Shown here piece by piece: positions 16,741 through 25,070 of a DNA stretch of 64,000 nucleotides; within the stretch, counting starts at the first letter, position 1, and each line of letters opens with the position of its first letter. Made by a program: the position numbers and the translations under genes. The stretch is from Streptomyces sp. NBC_00094 (GTDB taxonomy: Bacteria; Actinomycetota; Actinomycetes; Streptomycetales; Streptomycetaceae), in contig NZ_JAPEMB010000001.1 in NCBI RefSeq assembly GCF_026343125.1, positions 6,515,501 to 6,579,500 of the forward strand, written 5' to 3'. The notes beneath the pieces were generated by a model. That model was not told the origin of the DNA and did not search any database. It worked only from the letters and a program-made list of their open reading frames with translations.

Positions 16741-17493
16741 ATGTGGCAGCACATGGTGGCGCGACGCGACGCGGGTCTGGTTCTGGTGTTCTCCCCCCAT
16801 CCGGACGACGAGGTGATCGCCTGCGGCGGGACCATCGCCCGGCACGCCGCCGAGGGTGCCCGGGTGCGGGTGGTGTTCTCCACCGACGGTGCGATGTCGC
16901 ACGCGGCCGTGCTCGGCATCGAGAGCGACCCCTCGCCACCGGAGCTGCGTGAGATCCGTCAGGGGGAGGCGCGGGCGGCGGCGAAGGCCATGGGTCTGAG
17001 CGCGGAGAGCGCGGAGTTCCTGGGCTTTCCCGACACCCGGCTCGCCGATCACCTCCCGGAGTTCCGGCGCGAGGTCACCCGTGTCCTGCGAGCCCATCCC
17101 GAGGTGAGCGTGGTGTACCTCCCGCACGAGATACGGGAGTTGAACGCCGACCACCGGCTCACCGGGGAGGTCGTGCTGTCCTGCCTGGGTGAGTTGGGGA
17201 TGACCCCGGCGCTCTTCCGCTACGTGGTCTGGGACGAGCGTACGGAGGAGGAGTTCGCCTTCGTCAACCGCCGTCCGGCCGCGGACGTTCCCGCAGGGGA
17301 CGAGCGCCTGGTCGCCTTCGACATCACCGATCGACTGTCCGTCAAGCAGGCGGCTTTCCGGGAGCACCGCACCCAGGTGGAGCTGTTCTCACCGGCACAG
17401 GACCGGCCGGTGGTCCCGCTCGCCTTCCAGGAGCGCGTGATGAACGGCACCGTCGAGGAGTTCTGGACCACCGAGGAAGTGGAGGGACCGTGA
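16741..17493 (+). CDS. PIG-L/LmbE-family N-deacetylase
   Basis: The 250-residue protein contains the zinc-binding motif SPHPDDEV (H20, D22-D23) and a later H-rich motif ELNADHRLTGE, both conserved in PIG-L deacetylases such as MshB and GlcNAc-PI deacetylase. It should remove an acetyl (or other acyl) group from an N-acetylated amino sugar. The ATG at 16741 has AGGGAG five bases upstream; a GTG at 16714 overlapping the glycosyltransferase stop is the alternative and adds nine residues. Position directly after a glycosyltransferase fits a GlcNAc-transfer then deacetylation sequence. Confidence 0.88.
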   Translation: MWQHMVARRDAGLVLVFSPHPDDEVIACGGTIARHAAEGARVRVVFSTDGAMSHAAVLGIESDPSPPELREIRQGEARAAAKAMGLSAESAEFLGFPDTRLADHLPEFRREVTRVLRAHPEVSVVYLPHEIRELNADHRLTGEVVLSCLGELGMTPALFRYVVWDERTEEEFAFVNRRPAADVPAGDERLVAFDITDRLSVKQAAFREHRTQVELFSPAQDRPVVPLAFQERVMNGTVEEFWTTEEVEGP

Positions 17494-17495
17494 CC

Positions 17496-20048
17496 ATGGA
17501 CGCACCGAAGCCCCCGACCGTCTGGCCCCGGATACGGTCCGCCGTTCCGGCCGACCCGGAGATCGAGCGCGAAGTGGCCGACATGCTCGGCCAGTTGACC
17601 CTGGAGGAGAAGGTCGGGCAGATGATCCAGCCCGAGCTGGCCGAGCTGACACCCGACGACGTCCGCGACTTCAAGATCGGCTCCGCGCTCAACGGCGCCG
17701 GGATCTGGCCGGGCGGCGAGCGGCACGCCTCGGTCCAGGCGTGGGTGGACACCGTCGACCTGTACTGGCAGGCGGCCGAGGACGCGTACAAGGACCGTCC
17801 GTTCCGCATCCCGTTCCTCTGGGCGACGGACGCCGTGCACGGTCACAACAACGTCTTCGGGGCGACCGTCTTCCCGCACAACATCGGGCTCGGCGCCGCC
17901 GGTGACCCCGAGCTGATGCGGCGCATCGGCGAGGCCACCGCCCGCGAGGTGGCCGCCACCGGCATGGACTGGATCTTCGCCCCGACCGTCACCACGCCCC
18001 GGGACCGCCGCTGGGGCCGCTATTACGAGGGATACGGCGAGGATCCTGCCCTGGTCAGGGCCTACGGCCGGACGATGGTCGAGGGGCTCCAGGGCGATGT
18101 GGCCGCGCTCCGTACCGACGAGCGGGTGCTGGCCACCCTGAAGCACTGGATCGCCGACGGCGGCACCGCAGACGGCGCCGACCGGGGCACGGCCCACTGC
18201 GAGGAGGAGGTGCTGCGCGACATCCACGCGCAGGGTTTCCTCAGCGGCATCGAGGCGGGTGCGCAGAGCGTGATGGTCTCCTTCAGCAGCTGGGAGCATC
18301 CCGCCAACTACGATCACACGCCCGGTCGTGCCGAGCCGTACAACCACAAGGTCCACGGCAGCCGCTATCTGCTGACCGACGTCCTCAAGGACTCCGTCGG
18401 GTTCGACGGCATCGTCATCAGCGACTGGGACGCCCACTCCGAAGTGGCGGGCTGCGCGGCGGGCGACGCCGGATACGCGATCAACGCCGGTCTGGACGTG
18501 CTGATGATCGCCGGCCGCACCGCCTGGCAGACCGCGCACCGCACGACGGTGGAGCAGGTCCGCACGGGGGTCATCCCGCTCTCCCGGATCGACGACGCCG
18601 TCACCCGGATCCTGCGGGTCAAACTCCGCGCCGGGCTGTGGGACAAGCCGCGTCCGCGCGAGCGCCCGCTCGTCACCGCGGACGTGGTGGGCTGCGCGCC
18701 GCACCGCGCGCTGTCCCGGGAGGCCGCCCGCAAGTCGCTGGTCCTGCTGAGGAATTCCCCCGGGCTCCTGCCGCTGCCCCGTACCGCCCGCACCCTGGTC
18801 GTCGGCAGCGGGGCGGACGATCTGCGCAAGCAGTGCGGCGGCTGGACGCTGACCTGGCAGGGCGACGACATCCGGACCGAGGACCTGCCCGGCGGCGCGA
18901 CCGTCGCGGACGCCGTGCGGTCCGTGGTCGGCAGCGAGCGGTGCACGGTCGATCCGGGCCTTGAGCACGCCGACCCCCGCGCCCACGACGTGGCGATCGT
19001 CGCCATCGGTGAGGACTCGTACGCCGAGATGCGGGGCACGCTCAAGCCCTGGCGGAGTCTCGCCTACGCGGATCTGAAGCGCTCCTACGCAAGCGACCTG
19101 GAGCTGCTGCGCCGTCTGCGGGCGGCCGGGGTCCGGACCGTCACGGTGTTTCTGGGCGGCCGGCCGTTGTACTGCACGGAGGAGATCAACCTCTCCGACG
19201 CGTTCGTCGCGGCATGGCTGCCCGGACCGCACGGCGAGGGCATCACCGATGTCCTCTTCGCCGCCCCGGAAGGCGGTGTCGCCCACGACTTCCAGGGGCG
19301 GCTGCCGGCCTCCTGGCCGCGTACCCGCGACGCATCGGCGGTCAACCGGATACCGCCTGAGCTGCCCGGATACCGTGTCCCCGCCGAGGAGACCGCGCCG
19401 GAAGGGCGCTTCACCCCCCTGTTCCCCGTCGGCCACGGCCTGTCCGTACACGACGAGCCGCCCACCGATCCGCTGCCGGTGGACGACTCCGAGGACACGA
19501 CCCCGCCCCCGGCCGTCTCGGAGTCGCTGCACGTCCTCGACGCGGAGGCGGGCGACGGGACGTACCGCCTGCGGGTGGGCGGGCACAACACCTGGTCCCG
19601 CGAGGACGTGTCGCTCGTCGAGCCGATGGAGTGCCTGATCGTCCACGCGGCCCCGGTGCCGGCCCCGGGCGGGACCGCCGGTCTGACGGTGCGTTTCAAG
19701 GGCTTCCCGGCCTTCCTCTACGCGGAGGCGGTCTCGGGCGTCCCGTCCGACCTGCGCGGATACGCGTCAGCGGGGGCCGCCATCGGTCTGGACGTACGGG
19801 TCGGAGAACGGCCCTCGGCGCCCGTGTACCTCGCCTGCCACGACGACTATCCGGCCCAGCCGGGCCTGGACCTGACGCCGTGGCTGACGGAGGCGGGAAC
19901 CGGGGAGTGGACGAGGCTGACCGTCCCGCTCGCGGACCTGCTGGCCGTCGGGATGGACCTGCGCCATGTCGACGTGCCGTTCATGCTCTACACGGAGGGA
20001 ACGGCCGTCCTGGACATCGGCAACGTCGGCTGGCTGCTGCCGGGGTAG
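17496..20048 (+). CDS. Cytoplasmic GH3 beta-glucosidase
   Basis: The 850-residue protein has both GH3 domains: LTLEEKVGQMIQPEL at the start, RRWGRYYEGYGEDPALV, LKHWIADGGT, and the nucleophile region GIVISDWDAH with Asp310 as the predicted nucleophile. A GH3 C-terminal domain follows, then an extra beta-rich tail (about residues 675-850, ending YTEGTAVLDIGNVGWLLPG) resembling ExoP-type glucohydrolases. No signal peptide is present, so it should act in the cytoplasm. The ATG is nine bases from GGAGGG; a GTG two codons earlier overlaps the PIG-L stop. Beta-glucosidases under CebR control normally remove the cellobiose signal; here it could also trim a glucosylated product. Confidence 0.9.
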   Translation: MDAPKPPTVWPRIRSAVPADPEIEREVADMLGQLTLEEKVGQMIQPELAELTPDDVRDFKIGSALNGAGIWPGGERHASVQAWVDTVDLYWQAAEDAYKDRPFRIPFLWATDAVHGHNNVFGATVFPHNIGLGAAGDPELMRRIGEATAREVAATGMDWIFAPTVTTPRDRRWGRYYEGYGEDPALVRAYGRTMVEGLQGDVAALRTDERVLATLKHWIADGGTADGADRGTAHCEEEVLRDIHAQGFLSGIEAGAQSVMVSFSSWEHPANYDHTPGRAEPYNHKVHGSRYLLTDVLKDSVGFDGIVISDWDAHSEVAGCAAGDAGYAINAGLDVLMIAGRTAWQTAHRTTVEQVRTGVIPLSRIDDAVTRILRVKLRAGLWDKPRPRERPLVTADVVGCAPHRALSREAARKSLVLLRNSPGLLPLPRTARTLVVGSGADDLRKQCGGWTLTWQGDDIRTEDLPGGATVADAVRSVVGSERCTVDPGLEHADPRAHDVAIVAIGEDSYAEMRGTLKPWRSLAYADLKRSYASDLELLRRLRAAGVRTVTVFLGGRPLYCTEEINLSDAFVAAWLPGPHGEGITDVLFAAPEGGVAHDFQGRLPASWPRTRDASAVNRIPPELPGYRVPAEETAPEGRFTPLFPVGHGLSVHDEPPTDPLPVDDSEDTTPPPAVSESLHVLDAEAGDGTYRLRVGGHNTWSREDVSLVEPMECLIVHAAPVPAPGGTAGLTVRFKGFPAFLYAEAVSGVPSDLRGYASAGAAIGLDVRVGERPSAPVYLACHDDYPAQPGLDLTPWLTEAGTGEWTRLTVPLADLLAVGMDLRHVDVPFMLYTEGTAVLDIGNVGWLLPG

Positions 20049-20181
20049 GCAGGGGCAGGGGCACTGCGTCGAGGAACGATCCGCGCCGGATTCTTCCGGC
20101 AGACGTCCACGAGGCGCCGACACAGTGTTCGTCGATCATCCGAACGAGCGAGGCTCGGTGATCAACCCCGACAAGCTCGGG

Positions 20182-20208
20182 CCACCTCGGCCACCTCGGC
20201 CACCTCGG
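20182..20208. repeat. Three tandem 9-bp repeats CCACCTCGG
   Basis: Three exact copies of CCACCTCGG lie downstream of the GH3 gene, just before the convergent crotonase gene. No function is evident. Confidence 0.6.
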
Positions 20209-20219
20209 CCAAGGTCCGG

Positions 20220-20996
20220 TCAGGTTGTCCGCCGGGTGAACCGGTTCGCACCGGCGACCGCCTGCGGGGACCCCATCAGCCGGTCGCTGATGGGGTCTTG
20301 GAGGGTGAAAGCGGTGGGTTCGTCGTGGCCCCGCGTCGTGTCGACGATCCGCTTGACGGTGGCGACCGCGTCGCGGGTGTGGCGGCTGATCTCCTCGGCG
20401 AGGTCGAGGGCGGCGGTCACCGCCTGCCCGTCCGGTACCAGGCGGTTGACCAGCCCGTGGTGTTCAGCGCGTACCGATGGCAGCCGGTCTCCGGTGAGCA
20501 GCAGTTCCATGGCCAGGTGGTAGGGCAGGCGGGTGGGCAGCCGGATCGCTCCGCCCTCGGACGCGACCAGGCCCCGGGCGACCTCGGGCAGGCCGAAGAA
20601 CGCCGACTGGCCGGCGACGATGAGGTCACAGGCCAGGGCCAGTTCGAAGCCGCCGGCCACGGCCGCGCCCTCGACGGCGGCGATCAACGGGGTCGTCCGG
20701 GCCGCACGGGTCAGCCCGGCCAGCCCGCGGTCGGCCACGGTCGGGATGCCGTGCTCGGGGAACGCCTTGAGGTCCATCCCGGAGCAGAAGTGACCGGCCG
20801 CTCCGGTCAGCACGCCGACGCGCAACGCGTCGTCGTCCTCCAGCGCGGACAGCGCCGCATCCAGGGCGGCGGCCGTCGCCGCGTCGATGGCGTTGCGGAC
20901 CGCGGGCCGGTTCAGCGTGATGACGAGGGCGGTGCCGTGCACCTCGGTGAGTACGGGGGCGTCGGAGGTCAGCGCGGGGGTGGTGAGAGTGGTCAT
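20220..20996 (-). CDS. Enoyl-CoA hydratase/isomerase (crotonase) family protein
   Basis: The 258-residue protein has the crotonase signatures ALVITLNRPAVRNAID, the oxyanion-hole HFCSGMDLKAF, AAVEGAAVAGGFELALACDLIVA and FGLPEVARGLVASEGG (the Glu of LPE corresponds to one catalytic Glu of hydratases). It acts on an acyl-CoA. It starts 14 bp after the P450 stop, so the two are probably one operon with the P450 upstream. The physiological substrate is unknown. Confidence 0.88.
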   Translation of the reverse strand: MTTLTTPALTSDAPVLTEVHGTALVITLNRPAVRNAIDAATAAALDAALSALEDDDALRVGVLTGAAGHFCSGMDLKAFPEHGIPTVADRGLAGLTRAARTTPLIAAVEGAAVAGGFELALACDLIVAGQSAFFGLPEVARGLVASEGGAIRLPTRLPYHLAMELLLTGDRLPSVRAEHHGLVNRLVPDGQAVTAALDLAEEISRHTRDAVATVKRIVDTTRGHDEPTAFTLQDPISDRLMGSPQAVAGANRFTRRTT

Positions 20997-21010
20997 CAGG
21001 GGTCCGCCTG

Positions 21011-22237
21011 TCAGTAGCGTTCGAGGGGCAGGGACGCGAGCCCCCGCATGACGCGGGTCGGGCGCCAGGTCAGGGCTTCGGCGGGCACGGCGAGCCGGAC
21101 CTGACCGAAACGTTCCAGCAGAAGCGGGAACGCGATCCGGCCCTCCAGGCGGGCCAGGGCGGCACCGATACAGAAGTGCGGGCCCCGGCCGAAGGACAGG
21201 TGCTGGTTGGGGGTGCGGGAGAGGTCGAGGACGTCGGGCTGGTCGAACTTCGCCGGATCGCGGTTCGCCGAGCCGATCAGCAGGCTGACCACATCGCCGG
21301 GCGCGATGGTGTGGCCGCCGACCTCGACGGGTTCGGCGGCAGCCCGGAAGGTGGCGTCGCGCACGGGCGCGTCGAAGCGCAGCAGCTCCTCCACCGCCGG
21401 TCCGATCAGGTCGGGCTCGGCGTCCAGTCGCTTGGCCTGGTCGGGGTGCTGGAGCAGGGCGAGGGTGCCGTTGCCGATCAGATTGAGCGTGGTGTCGTGG
21501 CCCACCAGCAGCAGCAGGTAGGCCGTGGACAGCAGCTCCTCCCGGGTCAGGATGTCGCTGCCGTCGCAGGCGTGGACCAAGGCGCCGAGCAGATCCGTTT
21601 CCTCAGTTTCCTCGGCCCCGGCGGTCCGCTTGTGCGCCACCAGCGAGGTCAGGAAGGCGTACAGCTCACGGTTGGTGCGCTCCACGCCCTCCCGGGTGGC
21701 GTGGGGCCCGGTCGGCATGACCGTGGCGAGGAGCAGTTCGCGCAGGTCCGGAGTGTTCATCGCGTCCGGCACGCCGAGGATGCGGCAGATCACCCGGAAG
21801 GTGAGCGGTCCGGCGAAGTCGCCGACGACGTCGAAGCGGACCCGGCCGTCGAGCCGGTCCAGGAGCTCTTCGGCGGCGGTGCGGATGACCGGTTCCAGCG
21901 CCACGACCCGGCGCGGGATGAACGCGGTGTTCACCACTGCCCGGAGCCGGGTGTGATCGGGAGGGTCGCTGTGGACCAGGTGCCGGTTGAGGCCGGGCGG
22001 CCCGGCGACGTAGTGGGCGACGCGGTCGGGCCGCTTACTCAGCCTGCCGTCGGCGATCAGCGCGTCGACGTCCTCGTAGCGGGCGATCTGCCACACGGTC
22101 ATCCCCTTGGCCTTCCGCTCCGCCGACACCGGCGCGTGCTGCCGGAGCCAGGCGAAGTACGGGTAGGGGTCGGCGACTCGCCGATCGAGCAGGTTCTTCG
22201 GGGTGCGGGCGATCAGACCCGCAGCATTCGTTGACAC
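21011..22237 (-). CDS. Cytochrome P450
   Basis: The 408-residue form from the GTG at 22237 fits the family length; the frame stays open further upstream, so the start is not certain. Diagnostic motifs are the I-helix LLLLVGHDTTLNLIGN, the K-helix EELLR, the PERF-equivalent region DPAKFDQPDVLDLSR, and the haem-binding FGRGPHFCIGAALAR with Cys356 as the haem thiolate ligand. It is soluble, like bacterial class I P450s, and needs external ferredoxin partners, none of which lies nearby. It precedes a crotonase gene in the same transcription unit. Confidence 0.9.
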   Translation of the reverse strand: MSTNAAGLIARTPKNLLDRRVADPYPYFAWLRQHAPVSAERKAKGMTVWQIARYEDVDALIADGRLSKRPDRVAHYVAGPPGLNRHLVHSDPPDHTRLRAVVNTAFIPRRVVALEPVIRTAAEELLDRLDGRVRFDVVGDFAGPLTFRVICRILGVPDAMNTPDLRELLLATVMPTGPHATREGVERTNRELYAFLTSLVAHKRTAGAEETEETDLLGALVHACDGSDILTREELLSTAYLLLLVGHDTTLNLIGNGTLALLQHPDQAKRLDAEPDLIGPAVEELLRFDAPVRDATFRAAAEPVEVGGHTIAPGDVVSLLIGSANRDPAKFDQPDVLDLSRTPNQHLSFGRGPHFCIGAALARLEGRIAFPLLLERFGQVRLAVPAEALTWRPTRVMRGLASLPLERY

Positions 22238-22568
22238 GGCCGTCTCAACGAGTGGTCCAGGGCGGGGTGACGCCCTGGAGCTCCCTTGATCAGATGCGCG
22301 GTTACGGGGCCCATGGCACGCGGGTGCTTGGGTGACGTGGCACGCGGGTGCTCGGGTGACGTGGCGCACGCCGACCGCCGGCAGACACCCACGTGTCGCT
22401 GTCGAAGACCTCGGCGACGCCGTCGGCGGCGAGCGCCGGATCCATCGGTGTGGGCGAGCCGAGGGCGTGTTCGGCGGGCGTCCTGTCCTCCTGGGGCCTT
22501 CCGTGGATGCACAGGGGCGCGTTAGGTGGAGGCGAACATGGTCGACGAAGCATGAAGGAGAGCAGCCT
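22238..22568. other. Divergent intergenic region of P450 and DM13 genes
   Basis: This 331-bp stretch should hold both promoters. It contains two tandem 24-bp repeats at 22317-22340 and 22341-22364 (CACGCGGGTGCT[T/C]GGGTGACGTGG) that differ at a single base and could be regulator binding sites. No coding frame is convincing. Confidence 0.5.
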
Positions 22569-23144
22569 GTGGAACGCGCCGGTCGGAGAAGTCTGTGGGC
22601 AGGGCTGGGCATCGCCGTCGCGATCGCCGTGGTGGCGGGACTCGTGTGGTTCAAGCCCTGGGCCCTGTGGGTGGACGAGACCGTCAACGAAGCGCTGCCC
22701 ACCGCCGGCACACCCGCGACCACGCCTGCGGCATCCCCCACGACAGACACGAGCCCGTCCGCGGCGGAGATTCCCACAGCACCCACCGGTCCCGTCACCC
22801 TCGCGCAGGGCACCTTCATCAGCCATGAACACTCGACGACCGGCACCGTGAAAGTCGTCCGCCTCGCCGACGGCAGCCACACGCTGCGTCTCGAAGGGCT
22901 CGACACGAGCAATGGCCCCGACCTGCGCGTCTGGCTGAGCGACGCACCGGTCAAGGAGGGGAAAGCGGGCTGGGGCGTCTTCGACGACGGTCGGTACGTG
23001 AACCTCGCCAAGCTCAAGGGCAACAAGGGCGACCAGAACTATCCGCTGCCCGCCGAGCTCGACTGGTCGACGTACCCGAGCATCAGCATCTGGTGCGACC
23101 GGTTCGACGTCTCCTTCGGCGCCGCGGCGCTCGCTCGCACCTGA
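22569..23144 (+). CDS. Membrane-anchored DM13-domain protein
   Basis: The GTG at 22569 is preceded by AAGGAG at eight bases. The 191-residue product has one N-terminal membrane segment (about residues 9-25, WAGLGIAVAIAVVAGLVWF), a Thr/Pro/Ala-rich linker, and a DM13 domain (about 75-190): TLAQGTFISHEHSTTGTVKVVRLADGSHTLRLEGLDTSNGPDLRVWLS through YPSISIWCDRFDVSFGAAAL. DM13 domains are proposed to bind cofactors or act in electron transfer through a conserved Cys, here in IWCDRF. The domain faces outside the cell. Confidence 0.85.
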   Translation: MERAGRRSLWAGLGIAVAIAVVAGLVWFKPWALWVDETVNEALPTAGTPATTPAASPTTDTSPSAAEIPTAPTGPVTLAQGTFISHEHSTTGTVKVVRLADGSHTLRLEGLDTSNGPDLRVWLSDAPVKEGKAGWGVFDDGRYVNLAKLKGNKGDQNYPLPAELDWSTYPSISIWCDRFDVSFGAAALART

Positions 23145-23293
23145 CACCGGTACGACACCGTCGTCGGCCCGCGTACCAACCGGTGATCACGCGGCAGCCG
23201 GGTCCGTCACAAGGCCGCGGAAACAGGACGGATCGCCAGGAGCTCCGTGGCCCCTGGTGCGCGGGTGGCGGCCGCGCAGGCTAGTTTGCTGGG

Positions 23294-23734
23294 ATGAGTC
23301 TTCTTGATGATGTGGCCGAGCGCGACGGCTGGCGGTGCTGGGTTTGTGACGAACCGGTCGACCCCGACGAGTCGGTGAACGACCCGCGGGGGCCAAGCGT
23401 CGACAGCCGGACCGCCGACCGGAAGGCCAAGGTCGCCGAGCGGCTCGCGCACCGCGGGTGCAACAGCCGCAAGGGTGCGGTCAAGGTGGTCATCGCCTGG
23501 CCGGAGCGCCTGTACGTGGTCGAACCCGCGCCGCTGATCGCCGTTGCCGAGAGGCTGGAGCGCAAGGGGGGCCGCGAGATGGTGGGCCGTTGTCCGACCA
23601 GGAAGGACGCCCAAGAGGCGGCGGATTGGCTGGTGGACCGGTTCTCCCGACTGCTACCGGGGCTGCCGGTGACCGCCGGCATCGAGGCGGGCGGCGGCCA
23701 GTTCCTCGTCATCCTGGCCACCGGCCGCCGCTGA
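23294..23734 (+). CDS. HNH-fold-like conserved protein lacking the catalytic His
   Basis: The 146-residue protein has a zinc-knuckle CWVC (C15, C18) and a downstream HRGCNSRKG, which together form the beta-beta-alpha-metal core of HNH endonucleases. Between them, where active HNH proteins have a D-H pair (VDHI-like), this protein has PSVDSRTAD, so the general-base His appears to be missing. The C-terminal 85 residues (VVEPAPLIAVAERLERKGG, TRKDAQEAADWLVDRFSRLLPG) look like a separate small alpha/beta domain. It may bind nucleic acid without cutting it. It stands alone. Confidence 0.7.
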   Translation: MSLLDDVAERDGWRCWVCDEPVDPDESVNDPRGPSVDSRTADRKAKVAERLAHRGCNSRKGAVKVVIAWPERLYVVEPAPLIAVAERLERKGGREMVGRCPTRKDAQEAADWLVDRFSRLLPGLPVTAGIEAGGGQFLVILATGRR

Positions 23735-23830
23735 TCGGGGATCACCGGTCGGCCGAAGACGGCCGACGTCGGGGCGCGGTAGCCGGAGAAGGCGAACGGG
23801 CCTGCGATGGCCCCGCTGACAGCAATAGCG

Positions 23831-23877
23831 CAGCAGTGCGGGCCGCCGCCCTCGCCGGGTGGCGGCCCGCACTGCTG
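23831..23877. terminator. Bidirectional hairpin terminator
   Basis: A perfect 17-bp stem (23831-23847 and 23861-23877, outer sequence CAGCAGTGCGGGCC) with a 13-nt loop lies between the convergent HNH-like and RNA ligase-like genes. Confidence 0.75.
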
Positions 23878-24016
23878 TGTTCACTCCTCGGAGGGGATGG
23901 GGGCTCCAGACGGCCGACCCTCCGCCGCGCCACTCGATGAGCAGCGGGTCGTCCAGGCGGGGGTGCCGGCCTCGGGCTGTGTTCGCGGCCAGGGGCGAGG
24001 GACTGGCGGGCGGTGC

Positions 24017-24544
24017 TTACGGCCCGTCCGGGACGCCGAGCGGCACGGTGAACCGTGGCTGCCAGCCTTCCTCCGTCAGCACCACCAGCTGGACCGCCGC
24101 CGCACGGGTGTGCAGCGGCAGCAGGCTGCCGATCGCAGCGCGGACATGGGCGGCAATCGTCGGGTTGTCCGCACCCATGGCGACCGTGACATGGGCGGCG
24201 GGCTGCGGCCCGAAGCGGCCCTTGTACGGGCGCAATCCGGGCCACCGGGCGCGGAACGCATCGACGATCGTCTGGAGTCCCGGAACGGTGACGGCGACGA
24301 AGCCGGACGCCGTCACGACCTCCTCCAAGAGCAGATCAGCTGCCGGAAAACTCGCAGCCAGGGAACGCACGCCCTTCTCGTCCTGATCCGTCAGCGCCGA
24401 TTCCGGCACGAACGGGTAGAGGAGCGAGACGTGCGCCGGCACCCCACGACGTACCAGAGCCGGGTCGATACGCCACGCCGCATCGAGGAGCGGGGCGGCA
24501 TCGGGCAAGGCAATGACGACGGCAGTGGTCCCTGGCTCTGGCAC
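24017..24544 (-). CDS. 2'-5' RNA ligase / cyclic phosphodiesterase-fold protein
   Basis: The 175-residue protein carries the two H-x-S/T motifs that define the 2H phosphoesterase fold: HVSLLYPF near residue 42 and AHVTVAMG near residue 120. Family members hydrolyse 2',3'-cyclic phosphates or ligate RNA ends; several are of unknown role. The start is taken as the GTG at 24544, although no strong ribosome site is visible and the frame is open further upstream. It lies just left of the corA fragment that marks the island boundary. Confidence 0.78.
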   Translation of the reverse strand: MPEPGTTAVVIALPDAAPLLDAAWRIDPALVRRGVPAHVSLLYPFVPESALTDQDEKGVRSLAASFPAADLLLEEVVTASGFVAVTVPGLQTIVDAFRARWPGLRPYKGRFGPQPAAHVTVAMGADNPTIAAHVRAAIGSLLPLHTRAAAVQLVVLTEEGWQPRFTVPLGVPDGP

Positions 24545-24702
24545 GCCGTCATCATCGCAGGCCAGTCCGCTGCTGCGCCCATTGCACTGGGGGTGGGCGA
24601 GGGCAACGAGTTGGGCGTGGTCGAGGCGGTCGCGGCCGACGTGCTGTCTGGTGATCTTCAGCCGCCGGCGCGGTTGCGTTCCAAGGAGGCCCGGTTCGCC
24701 TG

Positions 24703-24890
24703 TTAGAGCCAGTCGCGCTTCTTGAAGATGACGTACAGGCTGACGCAGACCACGGCCATCAGCAGGATCGCGAAGGGGCAGCCCGCCGCCCACTGGAGTT
24801 CGGGCATGGTCTCGAAGTTCATGCCGTAGATGGTGCCGACCAGGGTGGGGGCGAAGAGGATGGCCGCCCAGGCGGAGATCTTCTTGAAGT
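24703..24890 (-). pseudogene. Displaced 3' fragment of a corA magnesium transporter gene
   Basis: The minus strand encodes the last ~60 residues of a CorA protein: KKISAWAAILFAPTLVGTIY, the GMN signature, two membrane segments and the end FKKRDWL. It closely parallels the complete CorA C-terminus at 38697, with many synonymous and a few coding differences. An in-frame stop lies just upstream, so it cannot be translated as CorA. It is interpreted as the original chromosomal 3' end, pushed away by insertion of the element that follows. Confidence 0.8.
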
Positions 24891-24999
24891 CGTCGCCCTC
24901 ATACCGCTGACCTGCGAAAATCGGCTAGACGGGTAGTCCGACCTGCGGCGATCTGCCTTTCCGACCCTTTCACTGTGCTGCCCGTTTGTACGGCCGATC

Positions 25000-25070
25000 C
25001 TCCCCAGCCGCTCCCCAACGCAGCCTCATTCTCCCCAGATTCTCCCCAGAGGAGGCTGCCTCTGAAGGAG
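25000..25070. repeat. Left-end arm-type repeats of the element
   Basis: CTCCCCA occurs four times (25000, 25011, 25030, 25041), the last two as ATTCTCCCCAG direct repeats at 11-bp spacing. The surrounding sequence (GCAGCCTC before, TCTGAAGG after) matches the right-end copy. Confidence 0.6.

Noticed and set aside
17220..19646. An 808-codon minus-strand frame opposite the GH3 gene
   Set aside because: The GH3 motifs lie on the plus strand; the antisense frame shows only compositional bias.
20049..20219. Extension of the cluster into the P450/crotonase genes
   Set aside because: Those genes are on the opposite strand with their own promoter region and no CebR-type box, so they are treated as a separate unit.
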